Shown here: positions 49,951 through 58,588 of the stretch, piece after piece
Layout: the number at the start of each line of letters is the position of its first letter
Numbering within the stretch: position 1 is the first letter of the stretch
DNA from: JBCBKU01 sp965267475
Lineage (GTDB): Bacteria; Pseudomonadota; Alphaproteobacteria; Rhodobacterales; Rhodobacteraceae
Direction of reading: 5' to 3'
Assembly (NCBI GenBank): GCA_965267475.1
Contig: OZ254079.1
Coordinates: 930,001-994,000, forward strand
Length of the DNA stretch: 64,000 bases
Program-made: the position numbers and the translations under genes
The notes under the pieces: generated by a model
Told to the model about the DNA's origin: nothing
The model's database searches: none
Seen by the model: the letters and a program-made list of their open reading frames with translations, nothing else

Positions 49951-50712
49951 ATGGCATTGCCACGGACGCCGTCATTCCGGCTTGAAGGGAAGCGTGCGTT
50001 GGTCACCGGCGCTTCGCGCGGCATCGGTTTGGCCTGCGCCACCGCGCTGGCCGAGGCCGGGGCCGAGGTCACGCTTTCCGCAAGGTCGATTGAGCCGCTG
50101 GAATCGCTCGCGTCCGAGATCAAGCTGATTGGCGGCACCGCACGCGCCGTCGCGCTTGATGTTGGCGATGTCGAAGCAATCAAGCGGGTCGTCGCCGATG
50201 AGGGGCCGTTCGATATCCTCTGCAATTCGGCCGGCATGGGGCGGCATGGCGCCGCGCTAGAAGCCTCGGTCGAGGCCTTTGACGAAGTCACCAACCTGAA
50301 CCTAAAGGGGGCGTACTTTCTGGCGCGCGAAGTGGCGCGCGGCATGATCGCCCGGGGGGGCGGGTCGATCATCCAGATCTCAAGCCAAATGGGCCATGTG
50401 GGCGGTGTTGACCGATCCGTTTATTGTGCCACCAAACACGGTGTGGAAGGCATGACCAAGGCGATGGCGATCGAATGGGGCCCCTCGGGTGTCCGCGTCA
50501 ACACGGTCGGCCCGACCTTTATCCGGACCGCCCTGACAGAAAGCACCTTTGCCGATCCGGCGCGCCGCGCCTGGATCGAAGAGAAGATCAAGCTTGGCCG
50601 GATTGGCGAGGTCGAAGACATCATGGGGGTCGTCGTCTTCCTGGCTTCGGATGCCTCGTCCCTGATCACGGGCACGTCCATTCTGGTCGATGGCGGCTGG
50701 ACGGCGGGGTGA
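49951..50712 (+). CDS. Short-chain dehydrogenase/reductase
   Basis: NAD(P)-dependent oxidoreductase. Cofactor motif RALVTGASRGIGLACATALA near residue 15, NAG variant ILCNSAGMGRH, catalytic Ser in IQISSQMGH, catalytic YxxxK in SVYCATKHGVEGMTKAMAIE, and TGTSILVDGGWTAG at the end. Length 253. AAAGGGGGAC precedes the ATG. Substrate unknown; sequence resembles gluconate or 3-oxoacyl reductase relatives. It sits between hydrolase genes but 55 bp from the previous and 104 bp from the next, so operon membership is unclear. Confidence 0.92.
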   Translation: MALPRTPSFRLEGKRALVTGASRGIGLACATALAEAGAEVTLSARSIEPLESLASEIKLIGGTARAVALDVGDVEAIKRVVADEGPFDILCNSAGMGRHGAALEASVEAFDEVTNLNLKGAYFLAREVARGMIARGGGSIIQISSQMGHVGGVDRSVYCATKHGVEGMTKAMAIEWGPSGVRVNTVGPTFIRTALTESTFADPARRAWIEEKIKLGRIGEVEDIMGVVVFLASDASSLITGTSILVDGGWTAG

Positions 50713-50816
50713 GGCATATCCGCCGCTTGTCTGAAAGGGACTGTCGCGGCTAAACTTCCGGAAAAGTCGGGGCCGAGAGCAGTCATGACCCTTTCCAGCC
50801 AACCGGGCGCGCCGAG

Positions 50817-51527
50817 ATGAGCGATCCGGTCGTCTTCCTTCCCGGAATGATGTGCGACGCGCGCGTTTTCGCGCCGCAGATCGCCGATCTGTCGCGGGAT
50901 TACACCGTGATTGCCACGCCGATCGATGCGTCGGACCGGATCGAAACACTGGCCCGCGCCGTTCTGGATCAGCTCCCTGAAAAGTTCGCCCTTGTGGGGC
51001 TTTCCATGGGTGGGATCCTGGCGATGGAGATGATCCGCACCGCGCCGCGGCGTGTGACGCGGCTTGCATTGCTCGACACCAACCCCGCTGCGGAAGCGCC
51101 CGAGGTGGCTGCAACCCGCGAGCCCCAGATCGCCGGGGTAAAGGCGGGTCGCCTTGATGAGATCATGCGCGACGAGATGAAACCGAGCTACCTGGCCGAT
51201 GGTCCGAATAAGCTTGAGATCCTGGGTGTCGTCATGGACATGGCCCGCAGCCTTGGGCCGAAGGTGTTCGAAACCCAGTCGCGCGCGCTGCAACGGCGGC
51301 CCGATCAGACGGCGGGCCTGTCGAAGATCGCCGTACCGACGCTTGTGGCTTGCGGGCGCGAAGACACGCGTTGCCCGGTCGCCCGGCACGAGTTCATGGC
51401 AGGTGTCATTCCGGGCGCGACGCTTGAGATCTTCGATGGCGCCGGGCATCTTCCGACGCTTGAGACGCCGGATGCCGTAAACGCCGCGTTGCGGCGCTGG
51501 CTGACCGATACGCTTTTGCTGGTCTGA
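50817..51527 (+). CDS. Alpha/beta hydrolase
   Basis: Cytosolic serine hydrolase of 236 residues. The oxyanion loop is VVFLPGMMCDARVFAPQ, the nucleophile is FALVGLSMGGILAMEM (about residue 67), and DGAGHLPTLETPDAVNAAL supplies the late His. Resembles homoserine-acetyltransferase-like or epoxide-hydrolase-like small esterases. Third hydrolase of the neighbourhood. Substrate unknown. Confidence 0.88.
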   Translation: MSDPVVFLPGMMCDARVFAPQIADLSRDYTVIATPIDASDRIETLARAVLDQLPEKFALVGLSMGGILAMEMIRTAPRRVTRLALLDTNPAAEAPEVAATREPQIAGVKAGRLDEIMRDEMKPSYLADGPNKLEILGVVMDMARSLGPKVFETQSRALQRRPDQTAGLSKIAVPTLVACGREDTRCPVARHEFMAGVIPGATLEIFDGAGHLPTLETPDAVNAALRRWLTDTLLLV

Positions 51528-51570
51528 ACCGCGCCATTCTGTCGCCTGAATTGGCGGCTAGGCACCGACC

Positions 51571-52053
51571 ATGAAAACTGAGATCCGCACCGCCGCCGAG
51601 CGGCTTTGGACCGGCTTCGTGATCGGCACTGCTGTCCTGATCGTGCTTGGTTTCTGGACGATGATGCGCTGGGGGTTTGGCTCGGTCATCGAGATGTCGA
51701 CGCCCGAAGTCGCAACAGTCGCCGAAAGCCCAAAGGGCTGGCAAGTTGTGGCAGCGGCGCTGCTGTTGGGCTTCTTCGTCAACCGGGTCTGGGTGTTCGG
51801 CCTTCAACCGGTCTTGACGCTGGCGCGTCTGCCACTTTCGGCCGGGGCCCTTTGGGGCTTCATCGCCCGGCTTTGGTGGGTGGCCTTGCGCGGCGCCAGC
51901 GCCCTTGCCTTGCCCATGCTCGCCTTAGGGCTCGATCTCGACATGCCTTGGGTCGTCCTGCCGGTCCTGGCCACGGTTGCAGTTTGGGAATTCGTGAAAG
52001 ACAAACGGGCCGGGGCCGTGGATCACGCAACGCGCAAGTTGCAACCGGTCTAG
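51571..52053 (+). CDS. Membrane protein of unknown function
   Basis: 160 residues with about four membrane segments: FVIGTAVLIVLGFWTMM, VVAAALLLGFFVNRVWVFG, LWGFIARLWWVALRGASAL and MPWVVLPVLATVAVWEFV. Basic C-terminus (KDKRAGAVDHATRKLQPV). Not recognised. Converges with the chemoreceptor gene with a four-base overlap at the stops. Confidence 0.75.
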   Translation: MKTEIRTAAERLWTGFVIGTAVLIVLGFWTMMRWGFGSVIEMSTPEVATVAESPKGWQVVAAALLLGFFVNRVWVFGLQPVLTLARLPLSAGALWGFIARLWWVALRGASALALPMLALGLDLDMPWVVLPVLATVAVWEFVKDKRAGAVDHATRKLQPV

Positions 52054-53774
52054 GCCGCCGTTGCAGTCGAGCGATCCTCACCGCCTTTGACCTGAAACTT
52101 CGACAGTTCTTCTTTCAGTTGATTTGACGTGTCCTTCAGCGTCGCGCAGGCGGCATTTGTTTCTTCGAACATCGCCGCGTTTTGCTGGGTGACCTGATCG
52201 AGGTCGTTGATGGCGCGATTGATCTCTTCGATGCCATTGGCCTGCTCGCCCGAGATCTGCGCAATAGACGAGACCTTCTCGCCGATGTTTTCGACGACCT
52301 GAACGATCCCGGTCAGCGCATTGCCCGCTTCTTCGACCATCTTGACGCCATCGGCCACCTGTTCGGTGCTTGTCGTGATCAGGTCACCGATATCCTTGGC
52401 GGCATCCGAAGCCCGTTGCGCCAGGGCGCGCACTTCCGAGGCGACAACCGAAAAGCCGCGCCCGGCTTCACCGGCGCGCGCGGCTTCGACGCCCGCGTTC
52501 AGGGCAAGCAAATTGGTCTGGAAGGCGATTTCCTCGATCACGCTGATGATCTGAGCAATCTGCTTCGAGCTTTCCTCAATAAGGTCCATGGCGTTCAGGG
52601 CGTCCTTAACGACCCGCTGGCTGTCTTCGGCGCTGGCCTCGGCGCCCTTGGCCACGTCAGACGCTTCGCCGGCCATGTCCGCCGCGTTCTTGACCGATTT
52701 GGTCAACTCGTCGATTGAAGCCGCTGTTTCTTCAAGCGCAGCTGCCTGGGTCTCGGTCCGTTTGGCCAGAGCGTCCGCCGCCGCGCTAATGCCTGTCGAC
52801 TGGTCAAGAATGTCATCCGACGAGTCCACCACCATCGCCACTGTCTGCTGAAGCTGCGCGGTCGCCGAATTGAATTCGAACCGCAGATCTTCATAGCTTT
52901 CGCCGAATTGCGCATCGACCGTGCTTGCAAGATCTCCGGCAGACAGGGACGCCAAACGCGCCCGCAATGCACTGACCACATCGTCCTGCGCCTTTCGCTC
53001 TGCTTCGCGCTCGGCCTGCATGCGCGCGTCTGCCGCCGCCACTTCTTCCGCTTCGGCTTTGGCCCGCAACCGTGCCTCATCCTCGCGCTGCTTTGCGGCC
53101 TCAAGATCGGATAACATCGCCTCAGACTTGGCCTTCGCGGTTTCCGCCGCATCCTTCAGGGCCAGGGCTTCGCGCTGCTCTTCTTCGGCTTGTTTGCGCG
53201 ATTGTTCCAAGGCCTTTTGGCGTTCGGAACCGTCAAGGTCCATGCGCATGCGAATGCGCACTGCACCGATTAGTGCGGCAAGTTCGACGATTAGAATTGC
53301 GCCGTGAAACAAGGTGCGCGCCACATTCTCAAAAACTCCCGTGCTGGGATATATCAGACCGGGAATGGCCAGGGACAGGACCAGGTGATGTGCGACGACA
53401 AGCGCGGCCGAGGCCAGAAGCATCCGCACGTCCACCAAGGCCACCTGTGCGGCCAGAACGGCGAAGAAAAACATGTGGCTGTCAAGCTGCCAGGGATGGC
53501 CAGAGAAGGCTGCCGTCAACGCGATGGCCTGACCGATGCTTGCAAGCCCGATGCTGATCCGGCCCGCGCCGCCACCCTGACGGTACCCAAGTGTACCCAG
53601 GACCGCGAAAACGGTCGCGATTGCGGGCGCGGTCAGCAGCCCGTTTCCGACCCAAAAGCTTGATCCGCCGACGATAGGTACCATCAGCCAAGTTCCGAAC
53701 AACAGAATGCGTGCCGCCTGCTGTCGCGCGGCATCAAGCTTTGGGCTGACCCGCGCTTCAAGTATTCGAAGCAT
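52050..53774 (-). CDS. Methyl-accepting chemotaxis protein
   Basis: Inner-membrane chemoreceptor. The N-terminal third has about six membrane helices (ARILLFGTWLMVPIVGGSSF, AVLGTLGYRQGG, AALIGAVRIRM) and no obvious large periplasmic domain. Then come a long coiled coil (EQSRKQAEEEQREALALKDA, EAKAKQ-rich, about 210-300) and the MCP signalling domain with hairpin tip IEEIAFQTNLLALNAGVEAA and RGFSVVASEVRALAQRASDA. The layout, helical sensor bundle plus kinase-control region, is the energy-taxis kind. Start 53774 gives 574 residues; upstream frame is non-coding. The preceding small gene overlaps by 17 bp. Confidence 0.92.
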   Translation of the reverse strand: MLRILEARVSPKLDAARQQAARILLFGTWLMVPIVGGSSFWVGNGLLTAPAIATVFAVLGTLGYRQGGGAGRISIGLASIGQAIALTAAFSGHPWQLDSHMFFFAVLAAQVALVDVRMLLASAALVVAHHLVLSLAIPGLIYPSTGVFENVARTLFHGAILIVELAALIGAVRIRMRMDLDGSERQKALEQSRKQAEEEQREALALKDAAETAKAKSEAMLSDLEAAKQREDEARLRAKAEAEEVAAADARMQAEREAERKAQDDVVSALRARLASLSAGDLASTVDAQFGESYEDLRFEFNSATAQLQQTVAMVVDSSDDILDQSTGISAAADALAKRTETQAAALEETAASIDELTKSVKNAADMAGEASDVAKGAEASAEDSQRVVKDALNAMDLIEESSKQIAQIISVIEEIAFQTNLLALNAGVEAARAGEAGRGFSVVASEVRALAQRASDAAKDIGDLITTSTEQVADGVKMVEEAGNALTGIVQVVENIGEKVSSIAQISGEQANGIEEINRAINDLDQVTQQNAAMFEETNAACATLKDTSNQLKEELSKFQVKGGEDRSTATAA

Positions 53775-54063
53775 AACCACAGATCTCCGAAATTTTTTGA
53801 CCGTTGAGCACTGCGATGGCGCCCGCGGTCTGCAACCGACTGACGAAATCCGGGCTGGTGCCGTCAGCCAGCAGTCCCATGGGGGCAATCGTCGGGCCAA
53901 CAGGTGCGCCGCCCGCCGCCAAAACGAGCGCATGACCGTCTTGCCAAGGCGCATGGATCACCAGAACGGGGCCCGCAGGTTCCACGGGCTCGCTGACCAG
54001 AACAATAAACGGTGCCCCGATCGCCAAAACGGTTGAAACAACAGGGGTAATCCAGCCCAACAT
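53758..54063 (-). CDS. Small exported protein upstream of the chemoreceptor
   Basis: 101 residues with an N-terminal membrane or signal segment (MLGWITPVVSTVLAIGAPFI) and a compact hydrophobic domain, LVIHAPWQDGHALVLAAGGA and SRLQTAGAIAVLNGQKISEI. Not recognised. The 3' end overlaps the chemoreceptor start by 17 bp, suggesting translational coupling and a related function, possibly as a sensor partner. Start could also be the Met at 54075. Confidence 0.65.
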   Translation of the reverse strand: MLGWITPVVSTVLAIGAPFIVLVSEPVEPAGPVLVIHAPWQDGHALVLAAGGAPVGPTIAPMGLLADGTSPDFVSRLQTAGAIAVLNGQKISEICGYASNT

Positions 54064-54141
54064 AACCGACGCCATCCCAGAAAAAGGTTGCCAGCCTATA
54101 GCCGGGTTCCCTTAACGTCGATTGAATCGCGAAGGTGGGTT

Positions 54142-55407
54142 TTACTGGACGGCTTTGATCTTTCGACGGCGCCGGCTGGGTGTATTCGCATCGATGAAAT
54201 CGAAGACCAGCGGGCGGATATTGTTCCGCCAGCCCTTGCCCGCGAAGATCCCGTAATGGCCCGCTCCGGGCTCAAGATGGCTTGCCTTCTTGTCGTCAGG
54301 AAGGCCGGTCAAGAGATCAAGCGCGGCAAGGCACTGCCCAGGCGCCGAGATATCGTCTTTCTCGCCCTCGACCACCTTCACCGCGACCTTGGTGATCTTG
54401 GAAATGTCGACGTGATCGCCGTTCACCGTGAAGGCATTTCGCGCCATCTCGCGGCCTTTGAAGATGCGCTCGACCGTCGACATGTAGAACTCGGCGGTCA
54501 TGTCCATCACGGCGAGATATTCGTCATAGAACTTGTTGTGCTTGTCGTGGTCGGATCCTTCGCCCTTCGCAACCTTCAGGATCTGATTGAAGAAGGCCTG
54601 GCCGTGACGTTCGGCATTCATCGACATGAATGAAGAGAGCTGCGCCAGACCTGGATAGACCATCCGCCCAACGCCACCGTATTTGAACCCGACACGTTGC
54701 AGCGCCATGTGTTCTAGCTGACCCATCGTCACACGGCGCCCGAAATCGGTGACATCTGTGGGCGCGGCATCCGGATCGATCGGGCCGCCGATTAGGGTCA
54801 TGCTGCGCGGCTGGTTTGCCGGATCGCGCTCTGCCAGCCAGGCGGTCGCGGCAAGGGCCAATGGCGCGGGTTGACACACGGCGATCATGTGGGTGTCCGG
54901 CCCCAGATGTTGCAGAAACTCCACAAGATACATCGTGTAGTCTTCGATATCGAACTTGCCGACGCTGACCGGGATGTCGCGCGCGTTGTGCCAATCGGTG
55001 ATCCAGATATCTGCTTCGGGCAGCAGGCTGACCACGGTAGACCGCAGAAGCGTCGCATAGTGACCCGACATGGGCGCGACCAGCATGATCCGGCGGCGTT
55101 TCGGCGCGCGCCCGGCCACATTGAAGTGGATCAGATCGCCGAACGGCTTCGAGACCTGAACTTCAACGGAAACAACGTGATCGCGGCCATCTTCCCCGAC
55201 GACCGTGTCAATGCCCCAATCGGGCTTGGCGACCATCCTTGCAAAGCTGCGTTCGGTCACCTCGCCCCAAGCGGCCATAAGCTGAAACGTCGGGTTCGGC
55301 ACCAGGCCCGTTGCGGGGTAGGACGCAATGGCCTTTGCGGTGGCGCCGATCCATTGGTTGGTGTTTCGAACCGTTTCGAACCAATCGTAGGTCGCCATGT
55401 ACCGCAT
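54142..55407 (-). CDS. phaZ: Intracellular poly(3-hydroxybutyrate) depolymerase
   Basis: Mobilises stored PHA granules. RYMATYDWFETVRNTNQWIG is the standard N-terminus; the nucleophile is the Cys in THMIAVCQPAPLALAATAWL (a lipase-box-like motif typical of intracellular PhaZ), with Asp and His later in the chain (EKDDISAPGQC; EPGAGHYGIFAG). Length 421, start 55407 with GGAGAGGAG upstream. Divergent from phaC across 118 bp that contains a PhaR-like half site. Ends just left of the chemoreceptor operon. Confidence 0.94.
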   Translation of the reverse strand: MRYMATYDWFETVRNTNQWIGATAKAIASYPATGLVPNPTFQLMAAWGEVTERSFARMVAKPDWGIDTVVGEDGRDHVVSVEVQVSKPFGDLIHFNVAGRAPKRRRIMLVAPMSGHYATLLRSTVVSLLPEADIWITDWHNARDIPVSVGKFDIEDYTMYLVEFLQHLGPDTHMIAVCQPAPLALAATAWLAERDPANQPRSMTLIGGPIDPDAAPTDVTDFGRRVTMGQLEHMALQRVGFKYGGVGRMVYPGLAQLSSFMSMNAERHGQAFFNQILKVAKGEGSDHDKHNKFYDEYLAVMDMTAEFYMSTVERIFKGREMARNAFTVNGDHVDISKITKVAVKVVEGEKDDISAPGQCLAALDLLTGLPDDKKASHLEPGAGHYGIFAGKGWRNNIRPLVFDFIDANTPSRRRRKIKAVQ

Positions 55408-55491
55408 AACGGGCTCCTCTCCAGCGCATAGCCGGCAAATCACTGCTTTCCCGGAGGTTGAGGGACCGGTAAAATGGCCGCCAACGCAGGA

Positions 55492-55505
55492 TGCTGCACC
55501 TGCAA
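55492..55505. promoter_or_regulatory. PhaR-like half site between phaZ and phaC
   Basis: TGCTGCACCTGCAA fits CTGC-N4-GCAA, a one-mismatch version of the CTGC-N3/4-GCAG palindromes described for PhaR of related bacteria. It lies 21 bp before the phaC start and could serve both divergent genes. Confidence 0.5.
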
Positions 55506-55525
55506 AATAGCCGGAATAGTTGACG

Positions 55526-57313
55526 ATGACAACGCAAGAAGACGAGAGCGCGCCTGAACTTGCGCGATTGAACGACAATATCGCCAGGATCGAAGAGCTG
55601 TCGACGCGCCTTGTCTCTGCCATGTCCCGCAAGCGGACAATCCGCCCCAGTTTGCAGGGTCCTGGTCAGGATCTGATGATGAAGGCCGCTGCGGCCTATA
55701 TGTCGGAAATGATGTCGAACCCGGCCAAAATCATCGAACATCAGGTCGGGTATTGGGGCAAAGCGCTGCGCCATTATGTGGATGCGCAGCACCGTTTGGC
55801 GCAGGGGCATTTGGAGCCCGCCGAGGACACGACCCCGGAAGACCGGCGGTTCTCGGATCCGATGTGGGCCAGCCACCCCTATTTCAATTTCCTGAAGCAG
55901 CAGTACCTGATGTCGTCGGAAGCGATGGAACAGGCCGTCAGCGATATGGATGGGCTGGACGAGCGTGAACGCCAGCGGATCACGTATTTCACCCAGCAGA
56001 TCGTCGACATGATGAGCCCGGCGAATTTTCTTGCGACGAACCCGACGGCCTTGGCCAAAGCGGTTGAGACCGAGGGCGAAAGCCTTGTTCAGGGGCTCGA
56101 AAACCTTGTCCACGACATTGAAAGGAACGATGGCGATCTGATCGTACGGCTTGCCGATGAAGACGCGTTCGAGGTTGGCAAGAACATCGCGACGACGCCC
56201 GGGTCGGTCGTCTTCAGGAACCGCATGTTCGAGCTGATCCAATACACGCCGACAACGGCGAAGGTGCACAAGACGCCGCTGGTCATTTTCCCGCCCTGGA
56301 TCAACAAGTTCTACATCCTCGACCTCAAGGAAAAGAACAGCCTGATCAAATGGATCGTCGATCAGGGCTATACCTTGTTCGTGGTCAGCTGGGTGAACCC
56401 CGATGAGACCTACGCTGATGTGGGGCTCGATACTTATATCGAGGACGGGTACCTGACAGCATTGCGGGAGGCCGCAAAGATCTCAGGCGAAAAAGAAGTC
56501 AACGCCATTGGGTATTGCATTGCCGGTACCACGCTTTCGCTGACCATGGCACTTCTAAAAAAGCGCAAAGAGAAATTGGTGAAATCGGCCACCCTGTTCA
56601 CGACAATGACCGATTTCTCGGATCAAGGAGAGTTCACGGCCTTCCTTGATCATGATTTTGTCGACGGGATCGAGGCCGAAGCGCGCGAAAAAGGGATGCT
56701 GGAAAGCTTCTTCATGGCGCGGACATTCAGTTATCTGCGGTCCAACGATCTGATTTATGGGCCCGCCATCAAAAGCTATATGATGGGCGAACGACCCCCT
56801 GCCTTTGATCTTCTGTATTGGAATGGCGATGGCACGAACCTCCCCGCACGCATGGCGATCGAGTATCTTCGGTGGCTGTGTCAGGACGACAAATTCGCCA
56901 AGGGGAAGATCGAGCTTTTCGGCGAGACGCTCAGTTTAAAGGATGTGACGGTTCCCGTCTGCGCGATCGCCTGCGAAACCGACCACATTGCGGCCTGGAA
57001 GGCGAGCTTCAACGGGGTTCGCCAGATGGGTTCGCGAAACAAGACGTTCATCCTGTCAGAATCCGGCCACATCGCCGGTATCATCAATCCGCCGTCCAAA
57101 AAGAAGTATGGGCATTACACCAATGCCGATTTGAAGCTTGAGCCCGAAACATGGCAAGACAGCGCAACCTTCAACGAAGGATCCTGGTGGCCCACTTGGG
57201 AAAAGTGGCTGTCGAAGCGGTCTGGCGCTAAAGTTGCAGCGCGGAAACCCGGCGCTGATGGGCGGAAATTGCTTGGTGATGCGCCAGGAAAATATGTGAA
57301 ATCAAAGGGTTGA
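55526..57313 (+). CDS. phaC: Class I poly(3-hydroxyalkanoate) synthase
   Basis: Granule-bound polymerase joining 3-hydroxyacyl-CoA into PHA. The catalytic Cys is in the lipase-like box INAIGYCIAGTTLSLTMALL (GxCxG, about residue 330), with the later Asp and His in CETDHIAAW and SESGHIAGI. N-terminal region PEDRRFSDPMWASHPYFNFL is typical of class I. Length 595 from ATG 55526; a TTG two codons earlier is possible. Start of the phaC-phaP-phaR operon. Confidence 0.97.
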   Translation: MTTQEDESAPELARLNDNIARIEELSTRLVSAMSRKRTIRPSLQGPGQDLMMKAAAAYMSEMMSNPAKIIEHQVGYWGKALRHYVDAQHRLAQGHLEPAEDTTPEDRRFSDPMWASHPYFNFLKQQYLMSSEAMEQAVSDMDGLDERERQRITYFTQQIVDMMSPANFLATNPTALAKAVETEGESLVQGLENLVHDIERNDGDLIVRLADEDAFEVGKNIATTPGSVVFRNRMFELIQYTPTTAKVHKTPLVIFPPWINKFYILDLKEKNSLIKWIVDQGYTLFVVSWVNPDETYADVGLDTYIEDGYLTALREAAKISGEKEVNAIGYCIAGTTLSLTMALLKKRKEKLVKSATLFTTMTDFSDQGEFTAFLDHDFVDGIEAEAREKGMLESFFMARTFSYLRSNDLIYGPAIKSYMMGERPPAFDLLYWNGDGTNLPARMAIEYLRWLCQDDKFAKGKIELFGETLSLKDVTVPVCAIACETDHIAAWKASFNGVRQMGSRNKTFILSESGHIAGIINPPSKKKYGHYTNADLKLEPETWQDSATFNEGSWWPTWEKWLSKRSGAKVAARKPGADGRKLLGDAPGKYVKSKG

Positions 57314-57320
57314 ACTTTTT

Positions 57321-57335
57321 TGCTGCGGTGCAGCA
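57321..57335. promoter_or_regulatory. PhaR-type palindrome 1 upstream of the phasin gene
   Basis: TGCTGCGGTGCAGCA, a perfect palindrome around CTGC-GGT-GCAG, followed 14 bases later by an identical second copy. This matches the published PhaR operator pattern CTGC-N3/4-GCAG in Rhodobacter and Paracoccus. Confidence 0.75.
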
Positions 57336-57349
57336 AAAACCCCTTGAAA

Positions 57350-57364
57350 TGCTGCGGTGCAGCA
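57350..57364. promoter_or_regulatory. PhaR-type palindrome 2 upstream of the phasin gene
   Basis: Identical TGCTGCGGTGCAGCA, 29 bp centre to centre from the first copy and 60 bp before the phasin start. The two copies lie on nearly the same face of the helix (just under three turns). Confidence 0.75.
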
Positions 57365-57423
57365 GGCATATATGCTCCAGTCAAGAACGCAGGAATTGGC
57401 CTGCGGGAGACTGGAGAGAGATA

Positions 57424-57873
57424 ATGGCTAAGGCACAAGATTACTCGAAGTTCCTGAAAGAGGCGATGGGCGCCTTTCCGGTCGACATGACCGCTTTCCA
57501 GGACGCATTCAAATCGCAAGCTTCGTTCGGCGAGAAAATGTCGAAAGTTGCACTGGAAGCCGCTGAGAAATCGACCGAGATTTCTGCTGGCTGGACGAAA
57601 GACACGCTCGCCAAAGTTGGCGACGTCACCAAAGTCAAAGACGAACCTGCCGACTACGGCAAAGCCATGACCGATTTCGCATCGGCTCAGGCTGAGATGG
57701 CTGCTGAATCCATGGCTGCCTTCGCTGAGGTCGCCAAGAAAGTTCAGATGGAAACCGTCGAACTGATGCTGGCCGCTGGCAAAAACATGTCGGAAGACGC
57801 ATCTGCTGCTGTCAAAAAAGCGACTGCTGACGTGACGGCTGCAGCAAAGAAAGCCACGGCTGCTGCAAAGTAA
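57424..57873 (+). CDS. phaP: Phasin (PHA granule-coating protein)
   Basis: Small amphipathic granule-surface protein: KAQDYSKFLKEAMGAFPVDM, SQASFGEKMSKVALEAAEKS and an alanine/lysine-rich C-terminus (ASAAVKKATADVTAAAKKAT) that should be helical. Length 149, ATG 57424 with GGAGAGAG upstream. Two PhaR-type palindromes precede it, and a strong terminator follows, so it is likely to be induced when polymer sequesters PhaR. Confidence 0.92.
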   Translation: MAKAQDYSKFLKEAMGAFPVDMTAFQDAFKSQASFGEKMSKVALEAAEKSTEISAGWTKDTLAKVGDVTKVKDEPADYGKAMTDFASAQAEMAAESMAAFAEVAKKVQMETVELMLAAGKNMSEDASAAVKKATADVTAAAKKATAAAK

Positions 57874-57935
57874 GCCAACGGGTTTCTGAAGACCACGTCC
57901 TCACGGACACCTCCCTGCCGGATGGACGATGAAGG

Positions 57936-57963
57936 GGCGGGCTCGAACAGAGCCCGCCTTTTT
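57936..57963 (+). terminator. Rho-independent terminator after phaP
   Basis: GGCGGGCTC (57936-57944), GAACA loop, GAGCCCGCC (57950-57958), then TTTTT. 9 bp, perfect. Confidence 0.9.
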
Positions 57964-57995
57964 CGTTTGCTTTGGGCACGGCTTTCCGTAAGCTT

Positions 57996-58008
57996 TGCTG
58001 CACTGCGA
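57996..58008. promoter_or_regulatory. PhaR-like site before phaR
   Basis: TGCTGCACTGCGA, a CTGC-N3-GCGA variant of the phasin palindromes, 20 bp before the phaR start; consistent with autoregulation. Confidence 0.45.
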
Positions 58009-58027
58009 CATTCGGGGGGACCGCCTG

Positions 58028-58579
58028 TTGGCCGAACAAGACAAACCGCTGCTGATCAAGCGCTATGCTTCGCGGCGGCTGTATAACACCGAGACGTCGG
58101 ATTATGTGACGCTTGAAGACATCGCGGGGTTCATCCGCGACGGGCGGGATGTGAAGATCGTCGATCTTAAGTCGGGGGACGATCTGACCCGGCAGTATCT
58201 TCTTCAAATCGTTGCCGAACATGAAAGTCGCGGTGAAAACGTGCTGCCGATCGAAGTGCTGACGGATCTTGTGCGGAGCTATACCACGCAAGCCCAGTCG
58301 GTCGTGCCGCAGTTTCTGGCGATGAGCTTTGAGATGCTGCGCGATGGTCAGTCTAAGATGCTTGAGAATTTCGCGAACCCGCTATCCGCCATGCCGGGAT
58401 ACGAGGCGATGCGCGCGCAGCAAGAGGCGTTCGTCAAGGCCATGACCGGTGGCATGGCGAACTGGTCGGCGCCGTCGTCGGACGATGACGACGATGACCC
58501 GACGCCCGCGGGCGAGTTGGATGAGATCAAAAAGCAACTGGCCGAATTGCAGAGCCAGCTTGCAAAGATGGGCAAGTAG
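58028..58579 (+). CDS. phaR: Polyhydroxyalkanoate synthesis repressor PhaR
   Basis: DNA-binding repressor that also senses free PHA granules. PLLIKRYASRRLYNTETSDY with VTLEDIAGFIRDGRDVKIVD is the conserved N-terminal PhaR domain, followed by DDLTRQYLLQIVAEHESRGE. The C-terminal half (SFEMLRDGQSKMLENFANPL) is the second conserved domain, and the last 40 residues are acidic (SSDDDDDDPTPAG) and coiled. TTG 58028 is chosen because GGGGGGACC lies ahead and the protein then begins MAEQDKPLLIKRY; the open frame upstream would contain its own operator. Length 183. Confidence 0.93.
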   Translation: MAEQDKPLLIKRYASRRLYNTETSDYVTLEDIAGFIRDGRDVKIVDLKSGDDLTRQYLLQIVAEHESRGENVLPIEVLTDLVRSYTTQAQSVVPQFLAMSFEMLRDGQSKMLENFANPLSAMPGYEAMRAQQEAFVKAMTGGMANWSAPSSDDDDDDPTPAGELDEIKKQLAELQSQLAKMGK

Positions 58580-58588
58580 ACCGTTCCT

